DNA from: an uncultured Collinsella sp.
GTDB lineage: Bacteria; Actinomycetota; Coriobacteriia; Coriobacteriales; Coriobacteriaceae
Assembly (NCBI GenBank): GCA_959602875.1
Contig: CAUGVQ010000030.1
Coordinates: 1 to 19,419 of the forward strand
Direction: 5' to 3'
DNA: 19,419 nt
Shown here piece by piece: positions 1 to 6,812 of this stretch (position 1 is the first letter of the stretch; the number at the start of each line of letters is the position of its first letter). The notes under the pieces were generated by a model that worked only from the letters and a program-made list of their open reading frames with translations, made no database searches and was not told the origin of the DNA. A program made the position numbers and the translations under genes.

Positions 1-372
1 TCCGCGTCGAGTACAAGGGCCAGACCGGCTACTGCTACGGCGAGTACCTCTCCTTCACCAAGGGCGGCTACGAGGACCCCAACGACACCGCCGGTAAGAA
101 TGTCATGAACGGCGAGTCCAACGATCCGGGTGATACCGCGGGCAAGAACGTTATGAACGACGAGATCGCCGGCGGCACCTCGAGCACCATGAACAAGCTC
201 ACCACCACCGCCCCCCCTGAACGTGCGCGCCGAGCCGCGCAACAGCGGCCGCCGTATCGGCGTGCTCGCCAAGGGCACGCAGGTGAGCCCGCTCGACCAG
301 TCCGCCGACGGCTGGGTGCTCATCGACTACAACGGCACCCAGGGCTGGGTCTACTCCGGTTACCTTAACTAA
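1..372 (+). pseudogene. 3' end of an SH3-repeat surface/secreted protein, frameshifted in its last SH3 domain
   Basis: The gene starts before the window. Reading from base 3, the first residues (…GYCYGEYLSF) are the end of one bacterial SH3 domain. A linker follows made of two tandem 16-residue repeats, DPNDTAGKNVMNGESN and DPGDTAGKNVMNDEIA (48-bp units at 75-122 and 123-170). At 211-217 there is a run of seven C. Past it the upstream frame gives an arginine/proline-rich tail ending at TAA 366-368. The +1 frame instead gives a clean second SH3 domain (LNVRAEP…GWVYSGYLN) ending at TAA 370-372. With six C the two halves would be one frame. SH3_3-type repeats usually bind peptidoglycan in secreted hydrolases or surface proteins; the catalytic part, if any, lies outside the window. 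The break may be a real mutation, phase variation or a homopolymer sequencing error. I am sure of the SH3 family and of the frame break, not of its cause. Confidence 0.75.
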
Positions 373-399
373 CGACCAACAGTCAAACACCGCCTTTTT

Positions 400-435
400 C
401 CCTCCGGCTTCGGGTTGAAGCCGGAGGGTTTTTCT
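400..435 (+). terminator. Intrinsic terminator of the SH3 protein gene
   Basis: A 12-bp GC-rich stem (CCCTCCGGCTTC / GAAGCCGGAGGG) with loop GGGTT is followed at once by TTTTTCTT. It begins 28 bases after the TAA at 370-372. This is a textbook rho-independent terminator for the plus strand. Confidence 0.9.
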
Positions 436-443
436 TATGGGAA

Positions 444-568
444 GACTTTTTCGTACTTTTTCAAGCCCGGCTCCTGTAAGCAAAATTCTTGCAAGCGTGC
501 TACCTGCAGTTTTATCATCGCGACATCATCCGCTACTCGGCGTATATCTGATAATCTACGAAAAAGTC
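444..568. repeat. Inverted repeat GACTTTTTCGTA with an adjoining 10-bp tandem repeat
   Basis: GACTTTTTCGTA at 444-455 returns as its exact reverse complement TACGAAAAAGTC at 557-568, 101 bases apart. The left arm is also a tandem repeat: ACTTTTTCGT is followed directly by ACTTTTTCAA (445-464). Between the arms, ATTCTTGCAA at 485-494 recurs directly at 576-585 just past the right arm. The stretch is distinctly AT-richer than its surroundings. The function is unknown; a protein-binding site or a decayed mobile element are both possible. Confidence 0.5.
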
Positions 569-621
569 CCCATTCATTCTTGCAATGAGCCTCTGCGCCC
601 CCCGAGACCTCCGTACAACTG

Positions 622-660
622 CGGAGAAGCCCGCCGCCTCGATGGCAGCGGGCTTCTCCG
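622..660. repeat. Perfect 13-bp hairpin without a T tract
   Basis: CGGAGAAGCCCGC (622-634) pairs exactly with GCGGGCTTCTCCG (648-660) around a 13-base loop. Neither strand has a T run after the stem, so it is not a canonical intrinsic terminator. As RNA it could act as a stability or attenuation element for the short frame that starts 30 bases later. The palindrome is certain, its role is not. Confidence 0.5.
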
Positions 661-690
661 GATGCACCGTTGATCGCACAGAGGGGAGGG

Positions 691-750
691 ATGCGATATC
701 AACTGGACAAGGAAGGTTATTTCATCGCCTGGTACCTGCCCTGTCGTTGA
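691..750 (+). CDS. Possible 19-residue leader peptide or remnant of a lost gene
   Basis: ATG at 691 is immediately preceded by GAGGGGAGGG, a strong purine-rich ribosome binding site, although with no spacer from its 3' end. The frame reads MRYQLDKEGYFIAWYLPCR and stops with TGA at 748-750. It follows the hairpin at 622-660. It resembles the opening of a normal enzyme more than an attenuation peptide and has no run of one amino acid. I therefore regard a truncated gene start as the more likely reading, but a small real peptide cannot be excluded. Confidence 0.2.
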   Translation: MRYQLDKEGYFIAWYLPCR

Positions 751-833
751 GTTAACTTTAGCAAACTCTCAACCATGCGGAAGGGGTCAGGGGCGATTCA
801 CATCCTCTCCATAAGTTAGCCTTAGTTTACCTT

Positions 834-2441
834 TTACGGCATCAGGTAGGCACCCGCCATGGCGATAGCGGACATGACCACAAGGAACCCGAGAGCAAAG
901 GGCAGCACCGCACCCAGAAGCTCGGCGTCCTTACCACGTACGCGCACGGCGGCAAGCCCGATGGCGAGCGTTTGGGGCGAGAGCATCTTACCCGCGGCCA
1001 CACCGAGCGAATTGAGCGCGACCGTCCAGACCTCGTTCATGCCAAGAGCAGCCGCTGCCTCGGCCTGTACCTGGCCAAACAGCATACCCGAGCTTGTGCC
1101 CGAACCCGTGACGAAGGTACCCACCATGCCGATCCACGGCGCGAGCACCGGATAGAGGCCGCCGGCAACGGCAATGCAAAACGCCGAGATGTCCGAGATC
1201 ATACCGGCATACCCCATGACCTTTGCGCAACCAAGAACCGAAAGCATGGTAGCCACCGTCGGCATCATCTGCCGAACCGTCGCCGCAAGGACCTCCGCCA
1301 TAACGCGCAGGGTCGCGCCCTGGATACGGCCGCCGATGAGGGCGGCGATAAAAATCAGCACGCCCGGCGTGTTGACCCAGCTAAAGGAGAGCGTGCCCGG
1401 GTCCGCCCCGTTGTAGACGGTGACCGTTGAGGAGAGCGGGGCGAGGGCGGCGTTCACGGGCGCAACGAGCTTGGAAGTGCTAAGCAGAAGCACGAAGATC
1501 AAAATGAAGCACGACCAGGCGCGCAGCGCTGCTGTCAGCGTGAGCTCGGCCTCCCCTCTCGCCTCGCCCGATGCCGCCTCGGTCTTTGGCGCGGCAAGCT
1601 GCATGCGATACGCCTCATCGAGCGCGCCCGACTTCTCCGCTCGGCGCGCGAGAGCGGCGGTCACACCGAGCGAGCAGATGCTACCCACCACGACGGTGAG
1701 CTCCGGTCCGACGAACGCGGCCACAAGGAGCGCCGGCACGGTGAAGGACACACCGGCTGCGAGCGCCACGAGCGAAACGCCGCGGAAGTGCGCGGCAAGC
1801 GACGGGGTGCCCGCATCGGACCCCGTGCCCTTGCCTGCAACCGCAACGATAAGAAACGGCGCGACGATAAAGAAGGGAGCGAGCTGGATCATCTGCGTGA
1901 ACGCGAGCTCGGAAGCATCGAGCCCCACCAGGTCGGCGAGCGAGACCGTGGGGATGCCGATGGAGCCGTAGGGCGTGGGCACGCCGTTGGCGAGAAGGCA
2001 CATGAGCACAGCGGGAAGGGGCGCGTACCCGAGCGCGGCGAGCATACCCGCAGGTATTGCCACCGCGGTGCCAAAGCCCGCCATCCCCTCCATAAAGCCG
2101 CCGAAGCACCAGGCAACGAGCAGCGCGAGGATGCGCCGGTCGCTTGAGATGGAGGTGATCATGCGCGAGATGGTGTCCATGGCGCCCGTACGTACGCACA
2201 GGTTGTAGGTGAAAACCGCCGCGATGATGACCACGACGATAGGCCAGAGCGCCATGAGAAAGCCTTCGAGAGCCGCCGTGGCGACGTTGTCGACAGGAAG
2301 GCCCCACCATGTCGCCGCCAAAAGGCACGCTATGACAAGCGACCCGGTGGCCGCGCGCCAAGCCGGCCACTTGAGCACGAGCAGAACGGCCACAAGCCAA
2401 AGAATCGGCGCGAGCGCAAGGACAAAGGACAGGACATCCAT
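834..2441 (-). CDS. lldP: L-lactate permease (LctP family)
   Basis: A 535-residue polytopic membrane protein of the lactate permease family (TC 2.A.14), which takes up L- or D-lactate and glycolate with protons. Family signatures are visible: GFMEGMAGFGTAVAIPAG and ANGVPTPYGSIGIP in the first half, TFVTGSGTSSGMLFGQVQ and AAGKMLSPQTLAIG near the C-terminus, with about a dozen hydrophobic helices throughout. The length matches the usual 530-550. I start it at 2441 (MDVLSF) because GGGAG lies five bases upstream and the protein begins directly with a membrane helix. The frame stays open to 2705, but that extension has no family character and covers the divergent gene's start. The stop is TAA. 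In a gut anaerobe it could equally serve lactate uptake for cross-feeding or lactate efflux; the sequence does not decide this. The upstream region contains a dyad at 2539-2550 and 21-bp repeats that may control it. Confidence 0.93.
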   Translation of the reverse strand: MDVLSFVLALAPILWLVAVLLVLKWPAWRAATGSLVIACLLAATWWGLPVDNVATAALEGFLMALWPIVVVIIAAVFTYNLCVRTGAMDTISRMITSISSDRRILALLVAWCFGGFMEGMAGFGTAVAIPAGMLAALGYAPLPAVLMCLLANGVPTPYGSIGIPTVSLADLVGLDASELAFTQMIQLAPFFIVAPFLIVAVAGKGTGSDAGTPSLAAHFRGVSLVALAAGVSFTVPALLVAAFVGPELTVVVGSICSLGVTAALARRAEKSGALDEAYRMQLAAPKTEAASGEARGEAELTLTAALRAWSCFILIFVLLLSTSKLVAPVNAALAPLSSTVTVYNGADPGTLSFSWVNTPGVLIFIAALIGGRIQGATLRVMAEVLAATVRQMMPTVATMLSVLGCAKVMGYAGMISDISAFCIAVAGGLYPVLAPWIGMVGTFVTGSGTSSGMLFGQVQAEAAAALGMNEVWTVALNSLGVAAGKMLSPQTLAIGLAAVRVRGKDAELLGAVLPFALGFLVVMSAIAMAGAYLMP

Positions 2442-2538
2442 ACAAGCTCCCAGACAAGAAAAGGCAAAAGACATCAGAAGGATACCGCACAATGACACCC
2501 TGGGGCCCGCTGCGACTAAGCCGGCAGATACTCCCGCA

Positions 2539-2550
2539 GGTTGTGCAACC
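2539..2550. promoter_or_regulatory. Dyad GGTTG-TG-CAACC upstream of lldP
   Basis: A 12-bp inverted repeat lies 98 bases before the permease start, in the divergent spacer. FadR-subfamily GntR regulators such as LldR bind short TGGT…ACCA-type dyads, so an operator is conceivable. No regulator gene is present in the window. Confidence 0.3.
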
Positions 2551-2559
2551 AGGCGCCTC

Positions 2560-2622
2560 ATCGGTACCATCGCCAGCTCAATCGGTACAATCAAGATGAC
2601 GGTTGGCACGATTGACGCGTAT
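2560..2622. repeat. Three direct repeats at exact 21-bp phasing between lldP and the MGMT-like gene
   Basis: ATCGGTACCATC starts at 2560, ATCGGTACAATC at 2581 and GTTGGCACGATT at 2602. The first two share 11 of 12 bases and the third about 7 of 12 with the second. The 21-bp step equals two turns of DNA, which places the sites on one face. They lie between divergent starts at 2441 and 2635. This looks like a set of operator sites, but it could be drifted tandem duplication. Confidence 0.45.
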
Positions 2623-2634
2623 GAGGTGGAGCAT

Positions 2635-2955
2635 ATGGATCGCGAAGGGTTTTTCGAGCGCGTGTATACGATGGTGGAGCAGATCCCCCGCGGCATGGTC
2701 GCCACCTACGGGCAGATTGCGCGCCTCATCGGGGAGCCGCGCCGCGCACGCTACGTGGGCTTCGCCCTGCATGCCAACCCGCGGCCGGGCATCGTCCCCT
2801 GCCATCGCGTCGTCTTCGCAGACGGAAGCCTCTGCGAGGGCTTTGCCTTCGGCGGCATCGACGTTCAGCGAGGCCTTCTTGAGGAGGAAGGTGTCCGCTT
2901 CACGCCCGCGGGCAAGGTCGACCTTGCCGCTTGCCGCTGGCCGGCAGGTATCTGA
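2635..2955 (+). CDS. MGMT family protein, DNA-binding domain only (Atl-like, with PCHR intact)
   Basis: A 106-residue protein consisting only of the winged-helix DNA-binding/active-site domain of O6-alkylguanine-DNA alkyltransferases. ATYGQIA (about residues 23-29) and VPCHRVV (residues 54-60) are plain, with the acceptor cysteine at C56. Full MGMT/Ogt proteins are about 160-180 residues with an N-terminal RNase-H-like domain, which is absent. Alkyltransferase-like proteins of this size normally have Trp or Ala in place of the cysteine and flag lesions for nucleotide excision repair. Here the cysteine is kept, so direct alkyl transfer remains possible. I start at ATG 2635 because GAGGTGGAG at 2623-2631 is the ribosome binding site; an upstream ATG at 2596 falls in the repeats. 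It is divergent from lldP. Confidence 0.85.
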   Translation: MDREGFFERVYTMVEQIPRGMVATYGQIARLIGEPRRARYVGFALHANPRPGIVPCHRVVFADGSLCEGFAFGGIDVQRGLLEEEGVRFTPAGKVDLAACRWPAGI

Positions 2956-2990
2956 GTCGGGGCTGTAAAGGTCAGGGTGAAACCCAATGG

Positions 2991-3035
2991 ACCCGGTCGG
3001 CTCACGAGAGGCATGGCCTCTCCCCCGGGTATAAT
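2991..3035 (+). promoter_or_regulatory. Likely promoter of the flippase gene, overlapped by nested inverted repeats
   Basis: A consensus TATAAT lies at 3030-3035, 42 bases before the flippase start. No good -35 hexamer is visible at the usual spacing. Instead GAGAGGC / GCCTCTC (3006-3012 and 3016-3022) and an outer ACCCGG / CCGGGT pair (2991-2996 and 3025-3030) make nested dyads reaching the -10. A repressor or activator site is a reasonable inference. Confidence 0.45.
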
Positions 3036-3076
3036 GACGCGATATTGCGAAACCTCATCCAAGGAGCAGTGCAGCC

Positions 3077-4552
3077 TTGAATCCTTTGTCCAACATCCGT
3101 AAGCGCATCGCGGGCGACGCGCCCTCCCGGGAGCGCGGGCACCGCTCCCTCGATACCGGCCGCCGTGCGACCGCGAGCGCGTCGGCGCGTCCGCGGCGCC
3201 GCGACGAGGCACCCTATCTCGCCCGTCTTGCCAACCAATGGTGGACGCGTCTGCTTGAGTCCGTCTACCAGGGATCGCTCAGCGAGCAGGAGGAACTCTA
3301 CGAGTCGCACAGCACCCGGCGCGACTACGTCTGGAACACCGTGGGCACCTCGGTCTGGGGTCTCACGTTCCCCTTCCTCACCGTGGTGGCCACGCAGCTC
3401 GCCGGCGTCGAGGAGGCGGGCATGTTCTCGATGGCCTTCATCGTGGGCACCCTCCTTATGATTGCGACCTACTACGGTGTGCGAAACTTCCAGGTCTCTG
3501 ACCTCGACGAGGCGTGCGCCTTCTCCTCCTACCAGATTCATCGCTGGCTGGTCGCGATTCTCGCGGGTGTGGCGGGTGTTGCCTACGTCTCTCTTCGCGG
3601 CTACGACGGTTACATGGCAACCATCTGCCTCGGCGTGTTCATCTACAAGCTCATCGACGGCGTGGCCGATGTCTACGAGGGCAGGCTCCAGCAGGCCGAC
3701 AAGCTCTACCTCGCCGGTATCTCGCAAACCGTCCGCTCCGCCGCCACGGTGGGTGCCTTTGCGCTCGCCCTCTTTGTCACCCGCAACCTTGGCGTGGCCT
3801 CGGTCGTGATGGCCATCGTCGCGGTCGCGAGCTTCGCGCTCCTCACCGCCCCGCTCGCCCTGCTCGAAACCGAGAAGTCGCGGCCGCCGCACACCGACGA
3901 GGTCACGCTTCTCTTCCGCCAGTGCTTTCCGCTGTTCTGCGCGCTCTTCCTCTTCAACCTCATCGAGAGCATCCCCAAGTTCGTGATGGAGGGTGCCCTC
4001 GCCTACGAGAACCAGCTTTACTTCAACGCCCTCTACTTCCCCGCGCAGGGAATCCTCCTTACCGTAGGCGCGCTCTACAAACCGCAGCTCCTGCGCCTGA
4101 CGAGCATCTGGGCGAGCCCTCGCCGGCGGCGTCGCTTCAACCTCATCGTCGCCGCGGTGATGGGCGTGATCGCCCTCATCACGATCGTCATGGCCCTCTT
4201 CATGCAGGGGCTGGGTCTTCCCGTCATGAGCGTGCTCTACGGCGTGGACTTTGGGCGCTTTGCCGTACTCGCGACCCTTATGGTCATCGCCGGAGGCGTG
4301 ACGGCAGCCATCGACTTTCTCTACGCGGTTATCACCATCCTGCGCCGGCAGGAGGGCGTGATGAAGCTCTATCTCATCGCAACGGCGGCCTCGCTCGCGC
4401 TGTCGCTCGTGCTTGTGAACATCATCGGCCTCACCGGAGCCGTGGCGAGCTATCTTGGCACCATGGTGCTTCTGCTCGTGCTCCTCGTGCTCGAGTACAT
4501 CCGCATCCAGCACGCCATCGCACGGGACCGCAACCCGTTTCTCGACCGCTAA
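3077..4552 (+). CDS. Polysaccharide/lipid flippase, MOP superfamily (Wzx/MurJ-like)
   Basis: A 491-residue integral membrane protein. Residues 1 to about 80 are hydrophilic and Arg-rich (likely cytoplasmic). From YVWNTVGTS (about residue 83) on there are around a dozen hydrophobic helices. The pattern, including NTVGTSVWGL at the first helix and the long conserved helix pairs, fits oligosaccharide flippases (polysaccharide_synt family) that move undecaprenyl-linked glycans across the membrane. The start is TTG at 3077, with AAGGAG at 3061-3066 ten bases upstream; the only earlier near-start, a GTG at 3069, is out of frame. No glycosyltransferases are next to it, so its substrate is unknown. 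An open frame on the opposite strand of similar length is a charged, low-complexity shadow. I am confident of a MOP-type transporter, less so of the exact role. Confidence 0.82.
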   Translation: MNPLSNIRKRIAGDAPSRERGHRSLDTGRRATASASARPRRRDEAPYLARLANQWWTRLLESVYQGSLSEQEELYESHSTRRDYVWNTVGTSVWGLTFPFLTVVATQLAGVEEAGMFSMAFIVGTLLMIATYYGVRNFQVSDLDEACAFSSYQIHRWLVAILAGVAGVAYVSLRGYDGYMATICLGVFIYKLIDGVADVYEGRLQQADKLYLAGISQTVRSAATVGAFALALFVTRNLGVASVVMAIVAVASFALLTAPLALLETEKSRPPHTDEVTLLFRQCFPLFCALFLFNLIESIPKFVMEGALAYENQLYFNALYFPAQGILLTVGALYKPQLLRLTSIWASPRRRRRFNLIVAAVMGVIALITIVMALFMQGLGLPVMSVLYGVDFGRFAVLATLMVIAGGVTAAIDFLYAVITILRRQEGVMKLYLIATAASLALSLVLVNIIGLTGAVASYLGTMVLLLVLLVLEYIRIQHAIARDRNPFLDR

Positions 4553-4645
4553 GCGCGCGGGCGACAACGCGCGAGTGAAGACGCACGCCCGAATGCTGAG
4601 TGCGCTGTCGACAACCCGTACATCGGGCGAACGCGCCCGTGCGCG

Positions 4646-5485
4646 CTACTCGCCGCTCTTGATGGTTGCGTAAAACATCTCGCCGTCGTCAAGACGCATG
4701 ATGCCCACACGGCCTTGGCCGGCACCCGCCGCGGCGGAGCAATCGATATCGATGCGGTCGGCCACACCGCCTGTCGCCTCGCAGGCGCCCACATGCACGA
4801 TGCACCCCAGGCCCTCGGCGGTAACGCCATCTGAATCGGGCAGGTCCGCATAGTGCGCGATGTAGATGGACGGCGTATGCCCCGCCACCACCACAGGACC
4901 GCTCCCATCGGCTCCAACAAGCCCGGTGGGCTCGCCCCAAAACTCGGCCCTCGTCCACAGAAGCGTCTCGGGGTCCTGCTGCTCCATCATCGCGCGCAGG
5001 ACCTCCTCCGGGGCGGCTGCGGCGCCGGCGCCGCCCGACACGTCCACCCCCGCGGTCGCCAGATAGGCGCGCGCCTCCAGCGCATCAATTCCGGCATGCA
5101 CGAGAATCCAGGTGCGCTCGTCGGTATGGACGATGTCGAACAGCGGCAAAGAGCCAATCCAATCCAGCGTGTCGATGAACTCCTCATGCGGCAGGCTATC
5201 AAGACCCGTCGCCGTAGTGAGGCCGCCGTTCAGCGACCAGGTGAAGCTGTCGAAGTCCCCCGTCTCGTTGAGGACGTCGAGCAGCATGCGCTCGTGGTTG
5301 CCCATGAGGACGTGCGCGTTGGGAAGGCCCCTCACCAGTTTGACCACGCCCATGGGGTCCGGCCCGCGGTCGGTCATATCGCCCAGCACATAGATGGCGT
5401 CGTCTGCCGAGGGCGACGCGAGCTCGAGCGCGTGGTCGAGTGCACGTACGTGCCCGTGCGCATCAGAGGTAACAAAGATCGCCAT
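4646..5485 (-). CDS. PPP-type metallophosphatase (serine/threonine phosphatase or Ap4A hydrolase-like)
   Basis: A 279-residue cytosolic protein with the complete calcineurin-like metal site: SDAHGH (D8, H10), GDMTDRG (residues 35-41), GNHE (62-65), HAG (130-132) and GHTP (202-205), plus LLWTRAEF around 175-182, which is common in bacterial PPP enzymes. Such proteins remove phosphate from Ser/Thr proteins or hydrolyse diadenosine tetraphosphate; the sequence alone does not separate these. The start at 5485 is well supported by GGAAGGAGG a few bases upstream, and TATATAAT at 5509-5516 (minus) is a candidate -10. An Ala/Gly-rich insertion lies near residues 143-160. It is transcribed alone, convergent with the flippase gene (93-base gap) and divergent from serC. 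A short sequence near its 3' end recurs upstream of its start. Confidence 0.85.
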   Translation of the reverse strand: MAIFVTSDAHGHVRALDHALELASPSADDAIYVLGDMTDRGPDPMGVVKLVRGLPNAHVLMGNHERMLLDVLNETGDFDSFTWSLNGGLTTATGLDSLPHEEFIDTLDWIGSLPLFDIVHTDERTWILVHAGIDALEARAYLATAGVDVSGGAGAAAAPEEVLRAMMEQQDPETLLWTRAEFWGEPTGLVGADGSGPVVVAGHTPSIYIAHYADLPDSDGVTAEGLGCIVHVGACEATGGVADRIDIDCSAAAGAGQGRVGIMRLDDGEMFYATIKSGE

Positions 5486-5508
5486 GGGGCCTCCTTCCCA
5501 TCCCCTCC

Positions 5509-5516
5509 ATTATATA
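5509..5516 (-). promoter_or_regulatory. -10-like box of the metallophosphatase gene
   Basis: On the minus strand TATATAAT stands 24-31 bases before the ATG at 5485, in otherwise very GC-rich DNA. No clear -35 hexamer is seen. Confidence 0.4.
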
Positions 5517-5708
5517 GGCGCCCGCGCCGCGTCGCTCGCGCTCTTGATGGGGGTTGCGTTTCCGCCGCGTTAATCTGACCGCTTCGGTCGGAATTACACG
5601 GCACCTGCGCATGCGCGCCGTCTACTATGCTAAGGTACGACCCACAGCGTTTGACTTTAGGCGCCCGCCCCCGCGGGGCAGCGCAGAACGATTCAAGGAG
5701 CATCCGAT

Positions 5709-6803
5709 ATGGCGCGCGTTTACAACTTCTCCGCCGGCCCCTCGGCACTTCCCGAGAACATCCTCACCGAGGTTCAAGACGAGCTTCTCGACTACCGCGG
5801 CGTGGGCATGTCGGTGTTGGAGATGAGCCATCGATCCGCCGCCTACACCGACATCATCGAGGATGCCGAGGCAACGCTTCGCCGCCTCATGGCTATCCCT
5901 AGCAACTACCGGGTGCTCTTTCTCCAGGGCGGGGCGACCCTCCAGTTTGCCGGCATCCCCATGAACCTCATGCGCCGCGGGCGCGCGGGGTATCTGGTGA
6001 CGGGGCTCTTCTCGCGCCTCGCCAAGGAGGAGGCCGAGAAGTACGGTGAGATCGAGGTGCTCGCCACAAGCGAGGCAACTAACCACGACCGCATCCCCGA
6101 CCTCGCTCCGGTTGCTGAGCGCTGCCGCGAGACGGAACTCGACTACGTCTACATCTGCCAGAACAACACGATCTACGGCACGCAGTTCCACGAACTGCCC
6201 GATACCGACGAGACGCCGCTTGTTGCCGACGTGTCGAGCTGCTTTCTCATGGAGCCCATCGACGTGAGCCGCTACGGGCTCATCTACGCCGGCGCGCAGA
6301 AGAACGGCGGCGTTGCGGGCGTGGCCGTCGTCATCGTGCGCGACGACCTTGTGGGCGACGGCCCCGCCAAGGCGTACTGTCCCTCTTACATGAGCTACCG
6401 GCGCCAGGCGGATGCGCACTCGATGATGAACACGCCCAACACCTTTGGCATCTACCTCTCGGGCAAGGTTTTCCGCTGGGCGGAGGCTGAGGGAGGCCTT
6501 GCGGCGCTCGAGGCGCGCAACCGCAGGAAGGCGGCCATCCTCTACGATCTGCTCGACAAGAGCCACATCTTCCACGCCCACGCCGAGCCCGCGTCCCGCT
6601 CCATCGCCAACGTGACCTTCCGCTGCGCCACGACCGAGCTCGACGAGGCGTTCATCGCGGGCGCACGCGAGCGCGGCATCGAGGGTGTGCGCGCCCACCG
6701 CTCCACGGGCGGCATGCGCGCGAGCATCTATAACGCCGTCACCCTCGAAGCCGTGGAGGCGCTCGCCGCCTACATGCGCGACTTCGAGAACGACCATCGA
6801 TAG
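5709..6803 (+). CDS. serC: Phosphoserine aminotransferase
   Basis: A 364-residue PLP enzyme that makes 3-phosphoserine from 3-phosphohydroxypyruvate and glutamate, the second step of serine synthesis. It shows the family opening YNFSAGPSALP, the GMSVLEMSHRS block, the LFLQGGATLQF motif, the YAGAQKNGG segment with the PLP-binding lysine, NTPNTFGIYL, and the C-terminal GGMRASIYNA. The length equals the usual 360-365. The start is ATG 5709 with AAGGAG at 5695-5700. It forms a tight operon with serA, which begins nine bases after the TAG. A possible -10 (TATGCT, 5626-5631) lies about 80 bases upstream. No separate serB is present in this window. Confidence 0.97.
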   Translation: MARVYNFSAGPSALPENILTEVQDELLDYRGVGMSVLEMSHRSAAYTDIIEDAEATLRRLMAIPSNYRVLFLQGGATLQFAGIPMNLMRRGRAGYLVTGLFSRLAKEEAEKYGEIEVLATSEATNHDRIPDLAPVAERCRETELDYVYICQNNTIYGTQFHELPDTDETPLVADVSSCFLMEPIDVSRYGLIYAGAQKNGGVAGVAVVIVRDDLVGDGPAKAYCPSYMSYRRQADAHSMMNTPNTFGIYLSGKVFRWAEAEGGLAALEARNRRKAAILYDLLDKSHIFHAHAEPASRSIANVTFRCATTELDEAFIAGARERGIEGVRAHRSTGGMRASIYNAVTLEAVEALAAYMRDFENDHR

Positions 6804-6812
6804 GAGATATCC

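Larger units (their letters stand above)
373..833. other. Gene-free stretch between the SH3 gene and lldP
   Basis: After the terminator I find no convincing full-length gene. The stretch holds the AT-rich inverted repeat at 444-568, a 13-bp perfect hairpin at 622-660, a 19-codon open frame with a strong ribosome binding site at 691-750, and an imperfect dyad GTTGAG…CTCAAC at 746-773 that would lie in the 3' trailer of the lactate permease transcript. No T-rich intrinsic terminator for that minus-strand gene is evident. Confidence 0.5.

Noticed and set aside
437..673. 78-residue open frame after the first terminator
   Set aside because: Its ATG lies in the terminator tail without a ribosome binding site, and it runs through the inverted repeats and hairpin.
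2442..2705. N-terminal extension of the lactate permease
   Set aside because: The 88 extra residues lack family similarity and overlap the divergent gene's start; the internal ATG at 2441 has a good ribosome binding site.
3002..4567. 521-residue open frame on the minus strand
   Set aside because: It is antisense to the flippase, very rich in His/Glu/Arg/Gly with no hydrophobic core or family motif; the plus strand carries the clear membrane protein.
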